DNA of 64,000 nucleotides from Chachezhania sediminis (GTDB taxonomy: Bacteria > Pseudomonadota > Alphaproteobacteria > Rhodobacterales > Rhodobacteraceae), in contig NZ_VOPH01000001.1 in assembly GCF_009765275.1 (NCBI RefSeq), forward strand, positions 372,001 through 436,000, read 5' to 3'. Shown in pieces: positions 10,004 to 19,392 of the stretch. The first letter of the stretch is position 1. Each line of letters starts with the position of its first letter. A program made the translations under genes and the position numbers. Under the pieces are notes generated by a model. The model searched no databases and had not been told where the DNA came from. It was given only the letters and a program-made list of their open reading frames with translations.

Positions 10004-11200
10004 GTGGAGATTTTACTGTATCTCGCCCTGGGGTCCGTTGGTGTTTACGGAGCTATGGAGATGTTCGATGGCGTCCAGGAGCGCATAGACGAGTACCGCG
10101 AAAGGTTCGGCCAGGATACCGACAAGGATGACATACTGATCGGTACATTTGACGACGACACCCTGAACGGTGGCGATGGCGACGACAGACTGTACGGCCT
10201 GTCCGGCGACGACATCCTGAACGGCGAAGCCGGGGAAGACGACGTCTATGGCGGCAGCGGCGACGACCTGATGGACGGTGGCGAAGGCAACGACTGGATG
10301 CGCGGCGGCGATGGCAGCGACACCCTGTATGGCGGTGCCGGCGACGACATGGTCCTGGGCGAAGGCGGCAACGACACGCTTTATGGCGGTGACGGCGACG
10401 ATGTCGTCGACGGCGACAGCGGCGACGACACCATCTTCGGCGACGACGGCGACGACATCCTGCGCGGTGCCGATGGCGAAGACAACATCTTCGGCGGACT
10501 GGGCAACGACGTGATCCGCGGCGAACTGGATGACGACACCATCCATGGCGGCAACGGATCCGACATCCTGGAAGGCGAAAGCGGCGACGACACGCTGCTG
10601 GGCGATGCCGGCGACGACTGGGTCCGCGGCGGTATCGGCTTCGATGATCTGAGCGGCGGTGAAGGCGACGACATGGTCATCGGCGGTGTGGGCGAAGACG
10701 AGATCAACGGCAATGCCGGCAACGACATCCTGTTCGACGCCGACTTCCTAAGCCGTCACCTGACCGAAGACGAGCTGCTGCTGATTAACGACAACATGGC
10801 CAACGGCGAGCCCCTGGACCTGCCCGACGACGTCGACATCAACATCGTGTCCGACGGCCAGGCCGACATGCTGAACGGCGGCGACGGCGACGACACCATC
10901 TACTTTGGCCCGAACGACGTGGTCACCGGTGGCGAAGGCGAGGACCTGCTGTTCCTTCTGGAGCACCACAAGGACGCCGCGGCCGAGATCCTCGACTTCA
11001 ACACCGACGAGGACACGCTGACCTATGTCTACGATGCCGGCATGCCGGAACCGGCGCTGGAACTGACCGACAATGCCGATGGCACCCAGACCCTGTCGGC
11101 AGACGGCGAGGCAGTGGCGATCATCACTGCAAATTCGCCGCTGACGGTAGCGGACGTGGCACTTTACGAACGCGACAGCGACGCGTCGATGATGGTCTGA
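10004..11200 (+). CDS. RTX calcium-binding repeat protein
   Basis: A 398-residue acidic protein built mainly of RTX nonapeptides of the pattern GGxGxDxUx. There are roughly 20 from about residue 45 to 245 and a few more near 285-310, predicted to fold as a calcium-loaded beta-roll. The first 20 residues (MEILLYLALGSVGVYG) are hydrophobic, but no signal-peptidase site is obvious. The C-terminus ends VALYERDSDASMMV and could act as a type I secretion signal. No T1SS genes are adjacent, and no catalytic domain is visible. GTG start after TTGGAGG. Function (adhesin, matrix or S-layer-like) is unknown. Confidence 0.85.
   Translation: MEILLYLALGSVGVYGAMEMFDGVQERIDEYRERFGQDTDKDDILIGTFDDDTLNGGDGDDRLYGLSGDDILNGEAGEDDVYGGSGDDLMDGGEGNDWMRGGDGSDTLYGGAGDDMVLGEGGNDTLYGGDGDDVVDGDSGDDTIFGDDGDDILRGADGEDNIFGGLGNDVIRGELDDDTIHGGNGSDILEGESGDDTLLGDAGDDWVRGGIGFDDLSGGEGDDMVIGGVGEDEINGNAGNDILFDADFLSRHLTEDELLLINDNMANGEPLDLPDDVDINIVSDGQADMLNGGDGDDTIYFGPNDVVTGGEGEDLLFLLEHHKDAAAEILDFNTDEDTLTYVYDAGMPEPALELTDNADGTQTLSADGEAVAIITANSPLTVADVALYERDSDASMMV
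10138..10740 (+). repeat. tandem 27-nt RTX-encoding repeats
   Basis: Degenerate 27-base units rich in GGCGGC and GACGAC encode the RTX nonapeptides. Copies are diverged at third positions, so the repeat is old and selected at protein level. It explains the long spurious reading frames on the opposite strand here. Confidence 0.85.
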
Positions 11201-11265
11201 CGGTCGGGGGATTGTCCCTGTTCCCCCGGCAGCCAGCCTACTGCAACTCTCCCTGCAGCACCTTC

Positions 11266-11295
11266 CAGCGGCCCTTCAAGGCCGCTGATCTTTTT
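11266..11295 (+). terminator. intrinsic terminator after the RTX gene
   Basis: An 8-bp stem, CAGCGGCC at 11266-11273 paired with GGCCGCTG at 11280-11287, has a 6-base loop and is followed by ATC and five T. It lies 66 bases beyond the RTX stop and just before the end of the convergent enoyl-CoA hydratase gene. Confidence 0.8.
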
Positions 11296-11323
11296 GGGCG
11301 GCATCCCAACTAGATCTCTCGGA

Positions 11324-12100
11324 TCAACGGCCTTCGAAGGACGCCTGTCTCTTTTGCAGGAAGGACACGACGCCTTCCTGGAAGTCACGGGTATTGCCAC
11401 ACTTGCCCTGAAGATGCGCCTCTGTCGCTAGCTGTTCTTCCAGCGTTGCCCCCTGCGAGGCCCGCAGCGCCCGCTTGACCCCATGGAACGCCACCGTGGG
11501 ACCCTTGGCCAGGTATTCGGCACGGGCCTTCCAATGGCCTTCGAAATCGGCGTCGGCGACCACTTCCCAGATCAGGCCCCACGCCTCGGCCTTGCGGGCG
11601 GGGATCTTTTCGGCAAAGAGGGCGGCGCCCATGGCCTTGGCCATGCCGATCTGGCGCGGCATGAACCAGGTCCCGCCTGCGTCGGGCATAAGGCCGATCC
11701 GGGTAAAGGCCTGCAGGAAATAGGCGCTTTCCGACGCGATCACCACATCGGCGGCCAGCGCCAGGTTGGCCCCTGCCCCGGCCGCGGCCCCATTGACGGC
11801 CGCCACGGTCGGCACCGGGCAGTCGGTGATTGCCTGGATCATCGGTGTGTATTCGTCGCGCAGAGTACGTTCCAGGTCGGCATTGGCGGCGTCCGCGCTG
11901 TCGCCCAGATCCTGCCCGGAACAGAAGGCACGGCCTGCACCGGTCAGCACTACGGCGCGCGCTTGGTTGCCGGCCTCTTTCATGGCAAAGGCGATTTCGG
12001 CCCGCATCTGGCGGGTCAACGCGTTCATCTTGTCGGGCCGGTTCAGGGTGATCACGGCCAGACCGTCGGTCAGGTCGTAGGTAATCGTCTCGTACTGCAT
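11324..12100 (-). CDS. enoyl-CoA hydratase/isomerase family protein, PaaG-like
   Basis: Crotonase-fold enzyme acting on CoA thioesters. The 258-residue protein shows AVVLTGAGRAFCSGQDL, the oxyanion-hole segment PTVAAVNGAAAGAGANLALAAD and the later RIGLMPDAGGTW in which Asp replaces the hydratase Glu. That Asp and the overall pattern resemble PaaG, the ring-epoxyacyl-CoA isomerase of phenylacetate breakdown, but no other paa gene is present. The ATG at 12100 follows GGAGGTTT. It lies 45 bases behind ccmH and may be read through from the ccm operon. Family is sure; substrate is not. Confidence 0.88.
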   Translation of the reverse strand: MQYETITYDLTDGLAVITLNRPDKMNALTRQMRAEIAFAMKEAGNQARAVVLTGAGRAFCSGQDLGDSADAANADLERTLRDEYTPMIQAITDCPVPTVAAVNGAAAGAGANLALAADVVIASESAYFLQAFTRIGLMPDAGGTWFMPRQIGMAKAMGAALFAEKIPARKAEAWGLIWEVVADADFEGHWKARAEYLAKGPTVAFHGVKRALRASQGATLEEQLATEAHLQGKCGNTRDFQEGVVSFLQKRQASFEGR

Positions 12101-12145
12101 TGAAACCTCCGGAACAGGCAATGCGCGCGGGCCGCGCGGAATGCG

Positions 12146-12610
12146 TCAGCCCTTCAGGATATCGTCCAGCCGAGCCTGCTCCTCGGCGCTCAGCCGGTCG
12201 GGCTCGCCCCCCGAGGCCCGCTGGCGGCCACGCAGGAACATCAGCCCCATTCCCGCCGCCAGAACGAACATCGCGGGACCTGCCGCCCACAATATCCAAT
12301 TGGCCCCTTGGCCCGTCGGTTGCAACAGGACGTATTCGCCATATCGCGCGACGATGAAGTCGACCACCTCGGTATCGCTGTCGCCCGCGGTCAGCCGTTC
12401 CCGCACCAGAAGTCGCAGGTCCCGCGCCAGCGAGGCATGGCTTTCGTCGATGCTTTCGTTCCGGCAGACAAGGCAGCGCAGTCCCTTGGAGATGTCCCTT
12501 GCCCGCGCTTCCAGCGCGGGATCGGACAGCATCTCGTCCGGCTGGACGGCCAGGACAGGGCTGGCCACGGGCGCAAGGGCCAGAAACAGAACCAGCAGCA
12601 GGCGTTTCAT
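12146..12610 (-). CDS. ccmH: cytochrome c maturation protein CcmH
   Basis: Periplasmic thiol oxidoreductase that reduces apocytochrome c cysteines during heme attachment. Its 154 residues begin with a signal sequence (MKRLLLVLFLALAPVASPVLA). The redox motif LRCLVC gives Cys46 and Cys49, and a membrane anchor lies near residues 105-125. The usual form is LRCPxCQ, so Leu replaces Pro here. Its start overlaps the ccmF stop by 4 bases. It forms the heme lyase complex with CcmF and, where present, CcmI, which is not in this stretch. Confidence 0.93.
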   Translation of the reverse strand: MKRLLLVLFLALAPVASPVLAVQPDEMLSDPALEARARDISKGLRCLVCRNESIDESHASLARDLRLLVRERLTAGDSDTEVVDFIVARYGEYVLLQPTGQGANWILWAAGPAMFVLAAGMGLMFLRGRQRASGGEPDRLSAEEQARLDDILKG

Positions 12611-14583
12611 TCGGCGGGAAGCCCGGCTGCGGCCGGGGCCCTGCGGGCGCCGGCGGCGACGCGGAACCTCCGGTCGGTCAGGGACAGCAAGCCGCCCAAG
12701 GCCATCAGAAGCGCCCCGCCCCAGATCCAGTTGGCCAGGGGCTTGATATAGACCCGCATCACCCAGCCGCCGCCCGCCTGCGGATCGCCGATCACGACAT
12801 AGACGTCGCGCAGGAAGCGATAGTCGATCGCGGCCTCGGTCGTGGGCATGTTGGCCACCGGGTAGACCCGCTTTTCCGGGTACAGCGTCGCGATGCTGCG
12901 GCCCTTGGCCTGCAGGTCCACGGTGCCGACGGTCGCCAGATAGTTCGGGCCCTGTTCGCGGTTCACCTCTTCAAGCGTCAGGCGATAGTCGCCGACGGTA
13001 TAAGGTTCGCCCAGTTGCGCCACGCGGATGTCTTCCTGCTGCCAGGCGGTCAGGCCGGCCACGGCGAAGATGGTGACCCCCAGCCCGGCATGGGCCACGG
13101 CCTTGCCCCAGTCGGCCCGCGGAAGCCGTGTCAGGCGGCCCAGGCGTTCGTTGAAAGTTCCGCGCCCGGTACGCGCCGCCAGGTCCACCAGCGACCCGAA
13201 GACGACCCAGGACCCCAGCATCAGCGCCACGGGGCCCAGCCCGCTGCGGCCGGTCTGCATGGCCCAGGCAAGCACGCCAAGGGCCACGGCCAGCACCAGC
13301 GCATAGCGCAGCGCGTAGAGCGTCCTGCCCAGCGTCCCGCGCTTCCACGGCAGCATCGCGCCGACGGGCAGGATCGCGCCCAGAACCACCATGAAGGGCG
13401 AAAATGCCATGTCGAAGAAGGGCGGCCCCACCGACAGTTTCCGGTCGAAGGCCATTTCCGCCACCAGCGGCCACATGGTGCCCACGAAGACCACCAGCGA
13501 ACTGACGGCCAGCAGGACGTTGTTCGCCACCAGCGCGCTTTCACGGCTGATCACGCCGAACACGCCCTTGGCTTCCAGCACATGGGACCGCGCGGCATAC
13601 AGCGTCAGCGCGCCGCCGGTGAAGAAGGCCAGGATCATCAGGATGAAGATGCCGCGTTCAGGATCGTTGGCAAAGGCATGGACGGACGTGATGACGCCCG
13701 AGCGCACGATGAAGGTCCCGATCAGCGAGAATCCGAAGGCCAGGATCGCCAGAAGAATGGTCCAGCTTTTCAGCGCCTCGCGCTTTTCGACCACGATGGC
13801 GGAATGGAGCAGCGCGGCAGCGAAAAGCCACGGCATGAAGGACGCGTTTTCCACCGGGTCCCAGAACCAGAACCCACCCCAGCCGAGTTCATAATAGGCC
13901 CACCAGGACCCCAGCGCGATGCCGACGGTCAGGAAGATCCAGGCGGCCAGGGTCCAGGGGCGCACCCAGCGCGCCCAGGCGGCATCGACCCGGCCTTCGA
14001 TCAAGGCGGCGACGGCGAAGGAATAGGCCATCGAAAGGCCGACATAGCCCAGATAGAGAAACGGCGGGTGGAAGGCGAGCCCCGGGTCCTGCAGCAGCGG
14101 GTTCAGGTCCTGCCCGTCAAAGGGCGGCACGGCCAGCCGCAGGAACGGGTTCGACGTCCACAGGATGAAGGCAAAGAAGGCCACGGCGATCGACGACTGC
14201 ACCGCCAGCACCCGTGCCTTCAGCGTCGGCGGCAGGTTGCCGCCGAAAACCGCCGCGGCGGCGCCGAACAAAGTCACGATCAGCACCCACAACAGCATGG
14301 AGCCTTCGTGATTCCCCCAGGTTCCCGCGATCTTGTAGAGCATGGGCTTCAGGGAATGGCTGTTCATGACCACCAGGCGAAGCGAGAAGTCCGAGGTCAC
14401 GAAGGCCCAAGTCAGCGCCGCGAAGGAAAAGGCGGTCAGGATGAATTGCAACAGTGCCGCGGGCTCTGCCACGGCCATCCAGCCGGGCCAGCGTTTCGCG
14501 GCACCCACCATGGGAACCACCATCTGGACGATGGCGACCATGAAGGCGAGGATCAGGGCGAAGTGGCCAAGCTCTGTAATCAT
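12607..14583 (-). CDS. ccmF: cytochrome c heme lyase subunit CcmF
   Basis: Large polytopic membrane subunit that ligates heme from holo-CcmE to apocytochrome c in the periplasm. It is 658 residues long with about 14-15 membrane segments. The heme-handling tryptophan-rich WWD motif is visible as ELGWGGFWFWDPVENASFMPW. I start at the ATG at 14583 (MITELGHFAL), which is where family similarity begins; the frame extends 12 codons upstream. It lies between a holin gene and ccmH in one minus-strand operon. Confidence 0.95.
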   Translation of the reverse strand: MITELGHFALILAFMVAIVQMVVPMVGAAKRWPGWMAVAEPAALLQFILTAFSFAALTWAFVTSDFSLRLVVMNSHSLKPMLYKIAGTWGNHEGSMLLWVLIVTLFGAAAAVFGGNLPPTLKARVLAVQSSIAVAFFAFILWTSNPFLRLAVPPFDGQDLNPLLQDPGLAFHPPFLYLGYVGLSMAYSFAVAALIEGRVDAAWARWVRPWTLAAWIFLTVGIALGSWWAYYELGWGGFWFWDPVENASFMPWLFAAALLHSAIVVEKREALKSWTILLAILAFGFSLIGTFIVRSGVITSVHAFANDPERGIFILMILAFFTGGALTLYAARSHVLEAKGVFGVISRESALVANNVLLAVSSLVVFVGTMWPLVAEMAFDRKLSVGPPFFDMAFSPFMVVLGAILPVGAMLPWKRGTLGRTLYALRYALVLAVALGVLAWAMQTGRSGLGPVALMLGSWVVFGSLVDLAARTGRGTFNERLGRLTRLPRADWGKAVAHAGLGVTIFAVAGLTAWQQEDIRVAQLGEPYTVGDYRLTLEEVNREQGPNYLATVGTVDLQAKGRSIATLYPEKRVYPVANMPTTEAAIDYRFLRDVYVVIGDPQAGGGWVMRVYIKPLANWIWGGALLMALGGLLSLTDRRFRVAAGARRAPAAAGLPAE

Positions 14584-14637
14584 GGGGTCGTGTATATGCG
14601 CCCCGGCCCGACCCTCCAAGCGACATTCGGACGCCGT

Positions 14638-15228
14638 TCACGCAGATCTGAGCGCGCGCCAGGCCTCAAGCGCCGGATTGGCTTCCGGTTCGGTCGCCAC
14701 GGCGGTCGCCGCCGCGTCCGGTCCGGTATCCGCGGCCCCCGGCCGTTCGGGCTGATCCGATCCGCGCAGGGCTTCCAGGATCCCCACCTGCCGCACGGCC
14801 TCGGGCGCTATGGCAGCGGTGCGCGCCACCTCCAGCTCGAAGTTCTGTTTCTTCAGCTGGTGGCGGGCCCCGAAATAGAAGGACACGATCACGCCCAGAA
14901 GCCACCACAAAGGTTCGGGCACCAGCGCGATGCCCTGCATCCGCGCGGCGAACCAGACCGGATCGGCCATGGCCGCAGCAAAAAGGCCCAGCGTTCCCAG
15001 CGCCATGGCGGGGCGCGGCAGACGGTTGATTCCGTCGATCAGCCGGTCGAAGAAACCTTGCCGGGGCGTGACGAATTCGGCCCCAAGCTGGGTCATCGCC
15101 TGCGCCTGCAGCGCGACGTCGCGCGCTGCGCCGGCCTCGGCGTTCTCGCGAAAGATGCCCACCGTTTCGCGTACCGCGTTGCGCCCGCGGCCGAAGACCA
15201 GCGCAAACAATCCGTCGATCAGCCCCAT
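14638..15228 (-). CDS. holin-like membrane protein of the gene-transfer-agent type
   Basis: The 196-residue protein has hydrophobic stretches near residues 75-90 and 105-125 plus a shorter one near the N-terminus (MGLIDGLFALVFG). Order and size fit the three-segment holin family associated with release of Rhodobacter gene transfer agents (PF11351-type). Such proteins permeabilise the inner membrane so that the endolysin reaches the wall. The ATG at 15228 lies within the last 10 bases of the muramidase gene, giving direct coupling. The C-terminal 50 residues are Ala/Pro-rich and probably disordered. Assignment rests on resemblance plus the paired endolysin. Confidence 0.78.
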   Translation of the reverse strand: MGLIDGLFALVFGRGRNAVRETVGIFRENAEAGAARDVALQAQAMTQLGAEFVTPRQGFFDRLIDGINRLPRPAMALGTLGLFAAAMADPVWFAARMQGIALVPEPLWWLLGVIVSFYFGARHQLKKQNFELEVARTAAIAPEAVRQVGILEALRGSDQPERPGAADTGPDAAATAVATEPEANPALEAWRALRSA

Positions 15229-15830
15229 TGGGATACCCTTTCGCGAAAGGCCTCGTCGCTCAGGTGATACCGGGGCGAGACGAAGGACTCTGCCCGCGTG
15301 ATCCACCCACCCTTTCCACCCGTCTTTGTCCGCGCGTATTTGCGGCTGGCCGGGCGCGTGTCGGCCAGGCGGAAATAATAGTTCCGGCGGGAAATTCCGT
15401 AGGCATCCCGCAATAGCTCTGCCGACGGCGACGCCGCATCCTGCGCCGCGGCCTTCGTCTGGGGCCCGATCACCCCGTCGACCGCCACGGCATAGCCCAT
15501 GGCCCGCAACAACCGCTGCAGGATCTTCACCGCATTGGTGCCCGCGTTCACGTACATGTCGAACAGGCTGGGCTGCAGCACACCCGGCATCTCGCCGATC
15601 TTCGGACGCTGGAAGTAGTGGGTGATGAAGATATCGACCGCCTGTTCGCGTGTCAGACGCTTCACGTCGGCCGTGGTCACCGCACCATCGCCGGTCAGGT
15701 CCAGCTTCAGCCGCTGCAGCGTGCCCAGTGTCACGCCATACTTGGTCGCGCCACCCGGATCGTCCGGATCGTTCACATAGCCGCCTTCGCGCGCCACGAT
15801 CTCTTCCGCGATTTCCCGCACCGTCTGCAT
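15219..15830 (-). CDS. N-acetylmuramidase endolysin (glycoside hydrolase 108 type) of the gene-transfer-agent type
   Basis: Predicted to cut peptidoglycan glycan strands to release phage-like particles. Residues 1-95 match the GH108 fold, with the catalytic Glu in the N-terminal EEIVAREGGYVNDPDDPGGATKYGVT, where E-G-G-Y-x-N is the signature. Residues 100-190 form the partner peptidoglycan-binding domain (AVDGVIGPQT and RRNYYFRLA). There is no signal peptide, so export needs the adjacent holin. The 203-residue start at 15830 follows a GGGAGGG site. It lies 86 bases behind ccmE, a gap large enough for its own promoter. Confidence 0.85.
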   Translation of the reverse strand: MQTVREIAEEIVAREGGYVNDPDDPGGATKYGVTLGTLQRLKLDLTGDGAVTTADVKRLTREQAVDIFITHYFQRPKIGEMPGVLQPSLFDMYVNAGTNAVKILQRLLRAMGYAVAVDGVIGPQTKAAAQDAASPSAELLRDAYGISRRNYYFRLADTRPASRKYARTKTGGKGGWITRAESFVSPRYHLSDEAFRERVSQWG

Positions 15831-15916
15831 CCTTGCCCTCCCACCGCCATGTGCAGCGTTCGAAGGCAAGATGCTATGACAAGGTTAACAAGGGCTGAGA
15901 CCAGCGCGCGCCGGCC

Positions 15917-16366
15917 CTATCCGCCGGCCTTCGGGTCCTTGTAGATGCCCTGTTCCTTCAGCGCATCGACGACTTCCTTGGGCATATAGCTTTCGTCGTG
16001 CTTTGCCAGGATCTCGGACGCCTCGAAGACGCCGTTCACGTACCGGCCCGTGCCGATCATGCCCTGGTTCTCGTCGAACAGATCCGGCAGAACGCCCGAG
16101 AAGACGACCGGCACCGTCGCCCCGCCATCGGTCACGGCAAAGCGCACCTCGTGCCCCTGGCCGCGGACGATGGACCCTTCTTCGACCAGACCGCCCAGGC
16201 GGAAGACCTCGGACGATTGCGGCGGTTCGGCCACGACCTGGCTGGGGGAACGGAAGAAGTTGATCCCGTCGCGGAAGGCATAGCCCACCAGCGCCACCGC
16301 CAAGACCAGCGTCACCGCGGTGATGGCAAGGATCTGGATCCGGCGCTGTTTCTTCAGGTTCTTCAT
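15917..16366 (-). CDS. ccmE: cytochrome c-type biogenesis heme chaperone CcmE
   Basis: Binds heme covalently in the periplasm and hands it to CcmF. The 149 residues have one N-terminal membrane anchor (about residues 11-31) and an OB-fold periplasmic domain. The heme-binding histidine is His123 within KHDESY, with Tyr127 completing the HxxxY motif. It starts 28 bases after the argC stop, so argC and ccmE probably share a transcript. It is separated from ccmF by the muramidase/holin pair. Confidence 0.95.
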   Translation of the reverse strand: MKNLKKQRRIQILAITAVTLVLAVALVGYAFRDGINFFRSPSQVVAEPPQSSEVFRLGGLVEEGSIVRGQGHEVRFAVTDGGATVPVVFSGVLPDLFDENQGMIGTGRYVNGVFEASEILAKHDESYMPKEVVDALKEQGIYKDPKAGG

Positions 16367-16394
16367 GTCTCCCCCAGTCCCCTGTTTTGCGCCG

Positions 16395-17423
16395 TTACGG
16401 GAACAGCGCCGGCGCCATCAGGCCCGTCGTCTCGGCCTCGCCCAGCATCAGGTTGGCGTTTTGAAGCGCCTGCCCGCTGGAGCCCTTGCAGAGGTTGTCG
16501 AGCGCGGCAAAGACTGTCGCCCGGCCCGCCTGCCGGTCGGCGGCCACGCCGATATGGCAGAAGTTCGACCCGCGCACGTCATGGGTGCTGGGCGCCGTGC
16601 CGAAGGGCAGGACGACGATGAAGGGTTCGTCCTTGTAGGCCTCGGCAAAGGTCTGGTGGATCTTTTCGGCATCGCCCTTGACATATGTCGTGGCCAGGAT
16701 CCCGCGGTTGGCAGGGATCAGGTGCGGCGTGAACTGGACCGTCACCGGCCGGCCCGCCAAGGCACTGAACTCCTGATCGAATTCGCCCAGGTGCCGATGG
16801 GTGGACCCGATCGCATAGGCGTTGTAGCCCTCGCTCAGTTCCGCATGAAGGATGTTTTCCTTCAGGCTGCGGCCCGCACCCGACACGGCGCACTTCATGT
16901 CGAGGATGATTTCGTCCAGATCGATCACGCCCGCAGAGATCAGCGGCCGCAGGGCGAACTGGCCCGTGGCGGCATTGCAGCCCGTGCCGGCCACCAGCCG
17001 CGCCCCGGCGATGTCGTCGCGGTAGAACTCGGTCAGGCCATAGACGGCCTCTTTCTGCATTTCGACCGCCGCGTGATCGTTGCCGTACCATGTCTTGTAG
17101 GCCGCGGGATCGCTCAGCCGGAAATCGGCCGACAGGTCGACGATCTTCAGATCCTTCGGCAAGGCCCGGATCACCTCTTGCGACGTCTTGTGCGGCAGGG
17201 CACAGAAACACAGGTCGATCTGGCTGAAATCGATTTCGTCGATGGTGCACAGCGTCGGCAGGTCCAGGTGGCGCAGGAACGGAAAGACCTCGGCCATGGT
17301 CTGGCCGGCCTTCCGTTCGGCGGCCAGGGCTGCGATCTCGATACTCGGATGCAGCGCAATCAGCCGGACAAGTTCGGCGCCGGTATAGCCGGACGCACCA
17401 AGAATGGCGACTTTATGGGTCAT
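16395..17423 (-). CDS. argC: N-acetyl-gamma-glutamyl-phosphate reductase
   Basis: NADPH-dependent reduction of N-acetylglutamyl phosphate in arginine synthesis. It is 342 residues long. The Rossmann start [17 protein letters not shown] is at the N-terminus, and the catalytic cysteine lies in [11 protein letters not shown] near residue 149. [10 protein letters not shown] and [14 protein letters not shown] are further family segments. It lies 75 bases downstream of murI on the same strand. Confidence 0.96.
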   Translation of the reverse strand: MTHKVAILGASGYTGAELVRLIALHPSIEIAALAAERKAGQTMAEVFPFLRHLDLPTLCTIDEIDFSQIDLCFCALPHKTSQEVIRALPKDLKIVDLSADFRLSDPAAYKTWYGNDHAAVEMQKEAVYGLTEFYRDDIAGARLVAGTGCNAATGQFALRPLISAGVIDLDEIILDMKCAVSGAGRSLKENILHAELSEGYNAYAIGSTHRHLGEFDQEFSALAGRPVTVQFTPHLIPANRGILATTYVKGDAEKIHQTFAEAYKDEPFIVVLPFGTAPSTHDVRGSNFCHIGVAADRQAGRATVFAALDNLCKGSSGQALQNANLMLGEAETTGLMAPALFP

Positions 17424-17498
17424 GTCGGACCTCGTATCGGTGCGCGGAGTGGAGATCGTCCATACACCGCGCCTGTGGATCAGGAAATAGGGGTTCGC

Positions 17499-18320
17499 CT
17501 AGGCAGCTTCAAACGCGATGTGTCGTCGCAGAAACTGCATGGCACGGTCGCTGACATGGCGCGGGTTGCCCGTGGTGCGATAGCCGGGGCTTCCCGACCC
17601 GATCAGGTCCGGATGACGCGCCAGATAATCGGCCAGGCTTTCGGCCACGATGGCAGGCTGGCTCAGGACCTTCACGTCGGGGCCAAGGGCCTCGCGGAAG
17701 GTGCTTTCCAGCAGCGGATAATGGGTGCAGCCCAGAATGGCGGCCTGGGGCTTCGGCATCTTGCGCTTCAGCGCGTCCACATGGGACCTGACCAGCGCCT
17801 CGGCCAGAATCATGTCGCCTTCTTCGATCGCATCGACGACGCCACCGCAGGCCTGCGCCTCGACATCGACACCGATGGCGCGGAAGGCCAGTTCCCGGCT
17901 GAAGGCGCGGCTGGCGACCGTGGCAGGTGTGGCGAACAGGGCCACGTTCTGGATCGCCACCTGCCGCGGCGGAGAATTGTCGCCCCAGTTGCGTTCGGTC
18001 AGCGCCTCGATCATCGGAACGAAGACGCCCAGCACCCGCTTGCCCTTCGGCACGCCGGCCTCCTGGATGCGCCGCAGCGCAACGGCGCTGGCGGTGTTGC
18101 AGGCCAGGACGACCAGTCCGCAGCCCGCGTCCCACAGCGCCTCGACACCAGCCTTGGTCAGATTGTGGATGTCGTCGGGTTCACGCACCCCATAGGGCGC
18201 GTTGCCGGCATCGGAGTAGTAGACGAAGTCCACATCCGGAAGCCGGGTCTGCGCGGCCGTCAGGACGGTCAGGCCGCCCAGGCCGCTATCGAACATGCCA
18301 ACTGCCATTTTCTTGCCCAT
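17499..18320 (-). CDS. murI: glutamate racemase
   Basis: Makes D-glutamate for peptidoglycan. The 273-residue protein has [13 protein letters not shown] at the N-terminus and both catalytic cysteines, in ACNTAS near residue 77 and GCTHYP near residue 190. The start is ambiguous: I use the ATG at 18320 ([10 protein letters not shown]), which gives standard length, but an in-frame ATG at 18371 has a GGGGGA stretch before it and would add 17 residues. Confidence 0.93.
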   Translation of the reverse strand: MGKKMAVGMFDSGLGGLTVLTAAQTRLPDVDFVYYSDAGNAPYGVREPDDIHNLTKAGVEALWDAGCGLVVLACNTASAVALRRIQEAGVPKGKRVLGVFVPMIEALTERNWGDNSPPRQVAIQNVALFATPATVASRAFSRELAFRAIGVDVEAQACGGVVDAIEEGDMILAEALVRSHVDALKRKMPKPQAAILGCTHYPLLESTFREALGPDVKVLSQPAIVAESLADYLARHPDLIGSGSPGYRTTGNPRHVSDRAMQFLRRHIAFEAA

Positions 18321-18432
18321 GGGCCGGGGCCTGCTGATCTGGTGAAACCGGGTATTCCCTTGCTTCACCATGTCCGGTCCCCCGGCGCAACCGGAACTTG
18401 ACGCAAGGGCGCCCCTTCGGGAGCTTTGTGAC

Positions 18433-19392
18433 CTAATAGACCCGAGTCTCGTGCGCACGTTTTTCCTTCGTGCGCGCCTTGTCCCTGGTCTTGTCCTTCG
18501 GCCTGTCCCCGGATTTGTCCTTGTACTTCTCTTCGAATTCGAACCCGACCTCGTCGGAACGGAGGGGCGTGGGCGAAAGGGAATAGGTGGCGTGCCGCAG
18601 GAAGTCCATCATCTTCCTGGAATCCGACGCCAGCGGGTCCAGCACGTCGCGCCCGATCGGATCACCCACATGGACGCGGACCGGCGTGTCGACGCGGCTG
18701 CGGAATTCCTTGATCAGAAGCCCCATGCGCAGGGTGACGTGCAGGTGGCTGGCGACCTGAAACAGGCGCGAGGTGTGACCTTCGAAGAAGACCGGAACCA
18801 CCGTCGCGCGGGATTTCGCGACCATGCGGGCCGTGAAACCGCGCCAGCCGGGATCGAGCGGGCGCGAGAAGGGCTTGGCCGCCGTCGACACAGTGCCGCC
18901 CGGGAAGATCCCGATGGCTCCGCCATCGGCAAGATAGTCCAGCGCGACCTTCCGCGTCTCGATATTCTGTTTCACCGCCTCTTTCGTCTCCTCGAACGAG
19001 ATCGGCAGGATGATGCGATTCAGGTCTTCGGCCTTGCGAAAGACGCGGTGGGCCAGGATGCGGAAGTCTCCCCGGGTTTCAGACAGGATATGACCCATCA
19101 TCAAGCCGTCCAGGATGCCGTAGGGATGGTTCGCGATCAGGATCAGCGGACCTTCCCTCGGGATGTTGTCCAGCGATCCGCGCACGGTTTCCAGCGACAG
19201 TCCATAGCGTTCGACCATGACCGACCAGAAAGTCCTGCCCTCGGCCACTTCGCGTTCGTAGCCGTCTGCGCGCTTGATCAGGCGGATGCGGCCGGTGGTG
19301 TTTTCCATCAACCGTATCATGGCCCGACCGCCCTTGGTTTCGGCGGAGTGGGCGTAGGAAATGTCTCGGGCAATGTGTCTGCGCGACTGCAT
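18433..19392 (-). CDS. PlsC-type lysophospholipid acyltransferase-like protein
   Basis: Predicted membrane-associated O-acyltransferase of glycerolipid or related lipid synthesis. It has the acceptor motif NHPYGILDG, close to the NHxxxxD catalytic pair, and IFPGGTVS corresponding to the downstream PEGT block. About 319 residues if started at 19392. Residues 285-319 are a highly charged Lys/Asp/Arg tail ([20 protein letters not shown]), which is unusual. An ATG at 19320 is an alternative start with a GGGCGGG stretch upstream. The true acyl acceptor is unknown. Confidence 0.82.
   Translation of the reverse strand: MQSRRHIARDISYAHSAETKGGRAMIRLMENTTGRIRLIKRADGYEREVAEGRTFWSVMVERYGLSLETVRGSLDNIPREGPLILIANHPYGILDGLMMGHILSETRGDFRILAHRVFRKAEDLNRIILPISFEETKEAVKQNIETRKVALDYLADGGAIGIFPGGTVSTAAKPFSRPLDPGWRGFTARMVAKSRATVVPVFFEGHTSRLFQVASHLHVTLRMGLLIKEFRSRVDTPVRVHVGDPIGRDVLDPLASDSRKMMDFLRHATYSLSPTPLRSDEVGFEFEEKYKDKSGDRPKDKTRDKARTKEKRAHETRVY

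Noticed and set aside
10013-10728. Minus-strand frames with repetitive sequence opposite the RTX gene
   Set aside because: Their repeats are the antisense of the 27-base RTX units; the plus-strand GGxGxD pattern is the meaningful one.
10138-10740. Regular repeats that could suggest a CRISPR array
   Set aside because: Units are contiguous, vary in sequence and stay in frame with RTX nonapeptides; there are no unique spacers or cas genes.
12499-15267. A 922-codon open frame on the plus strand
   Set aside because: It lies opposite ccmH, ccmF and the holin gene, is rich in His/Gln/Arg/Gly from antisense high-GC codons, and has no family motif.
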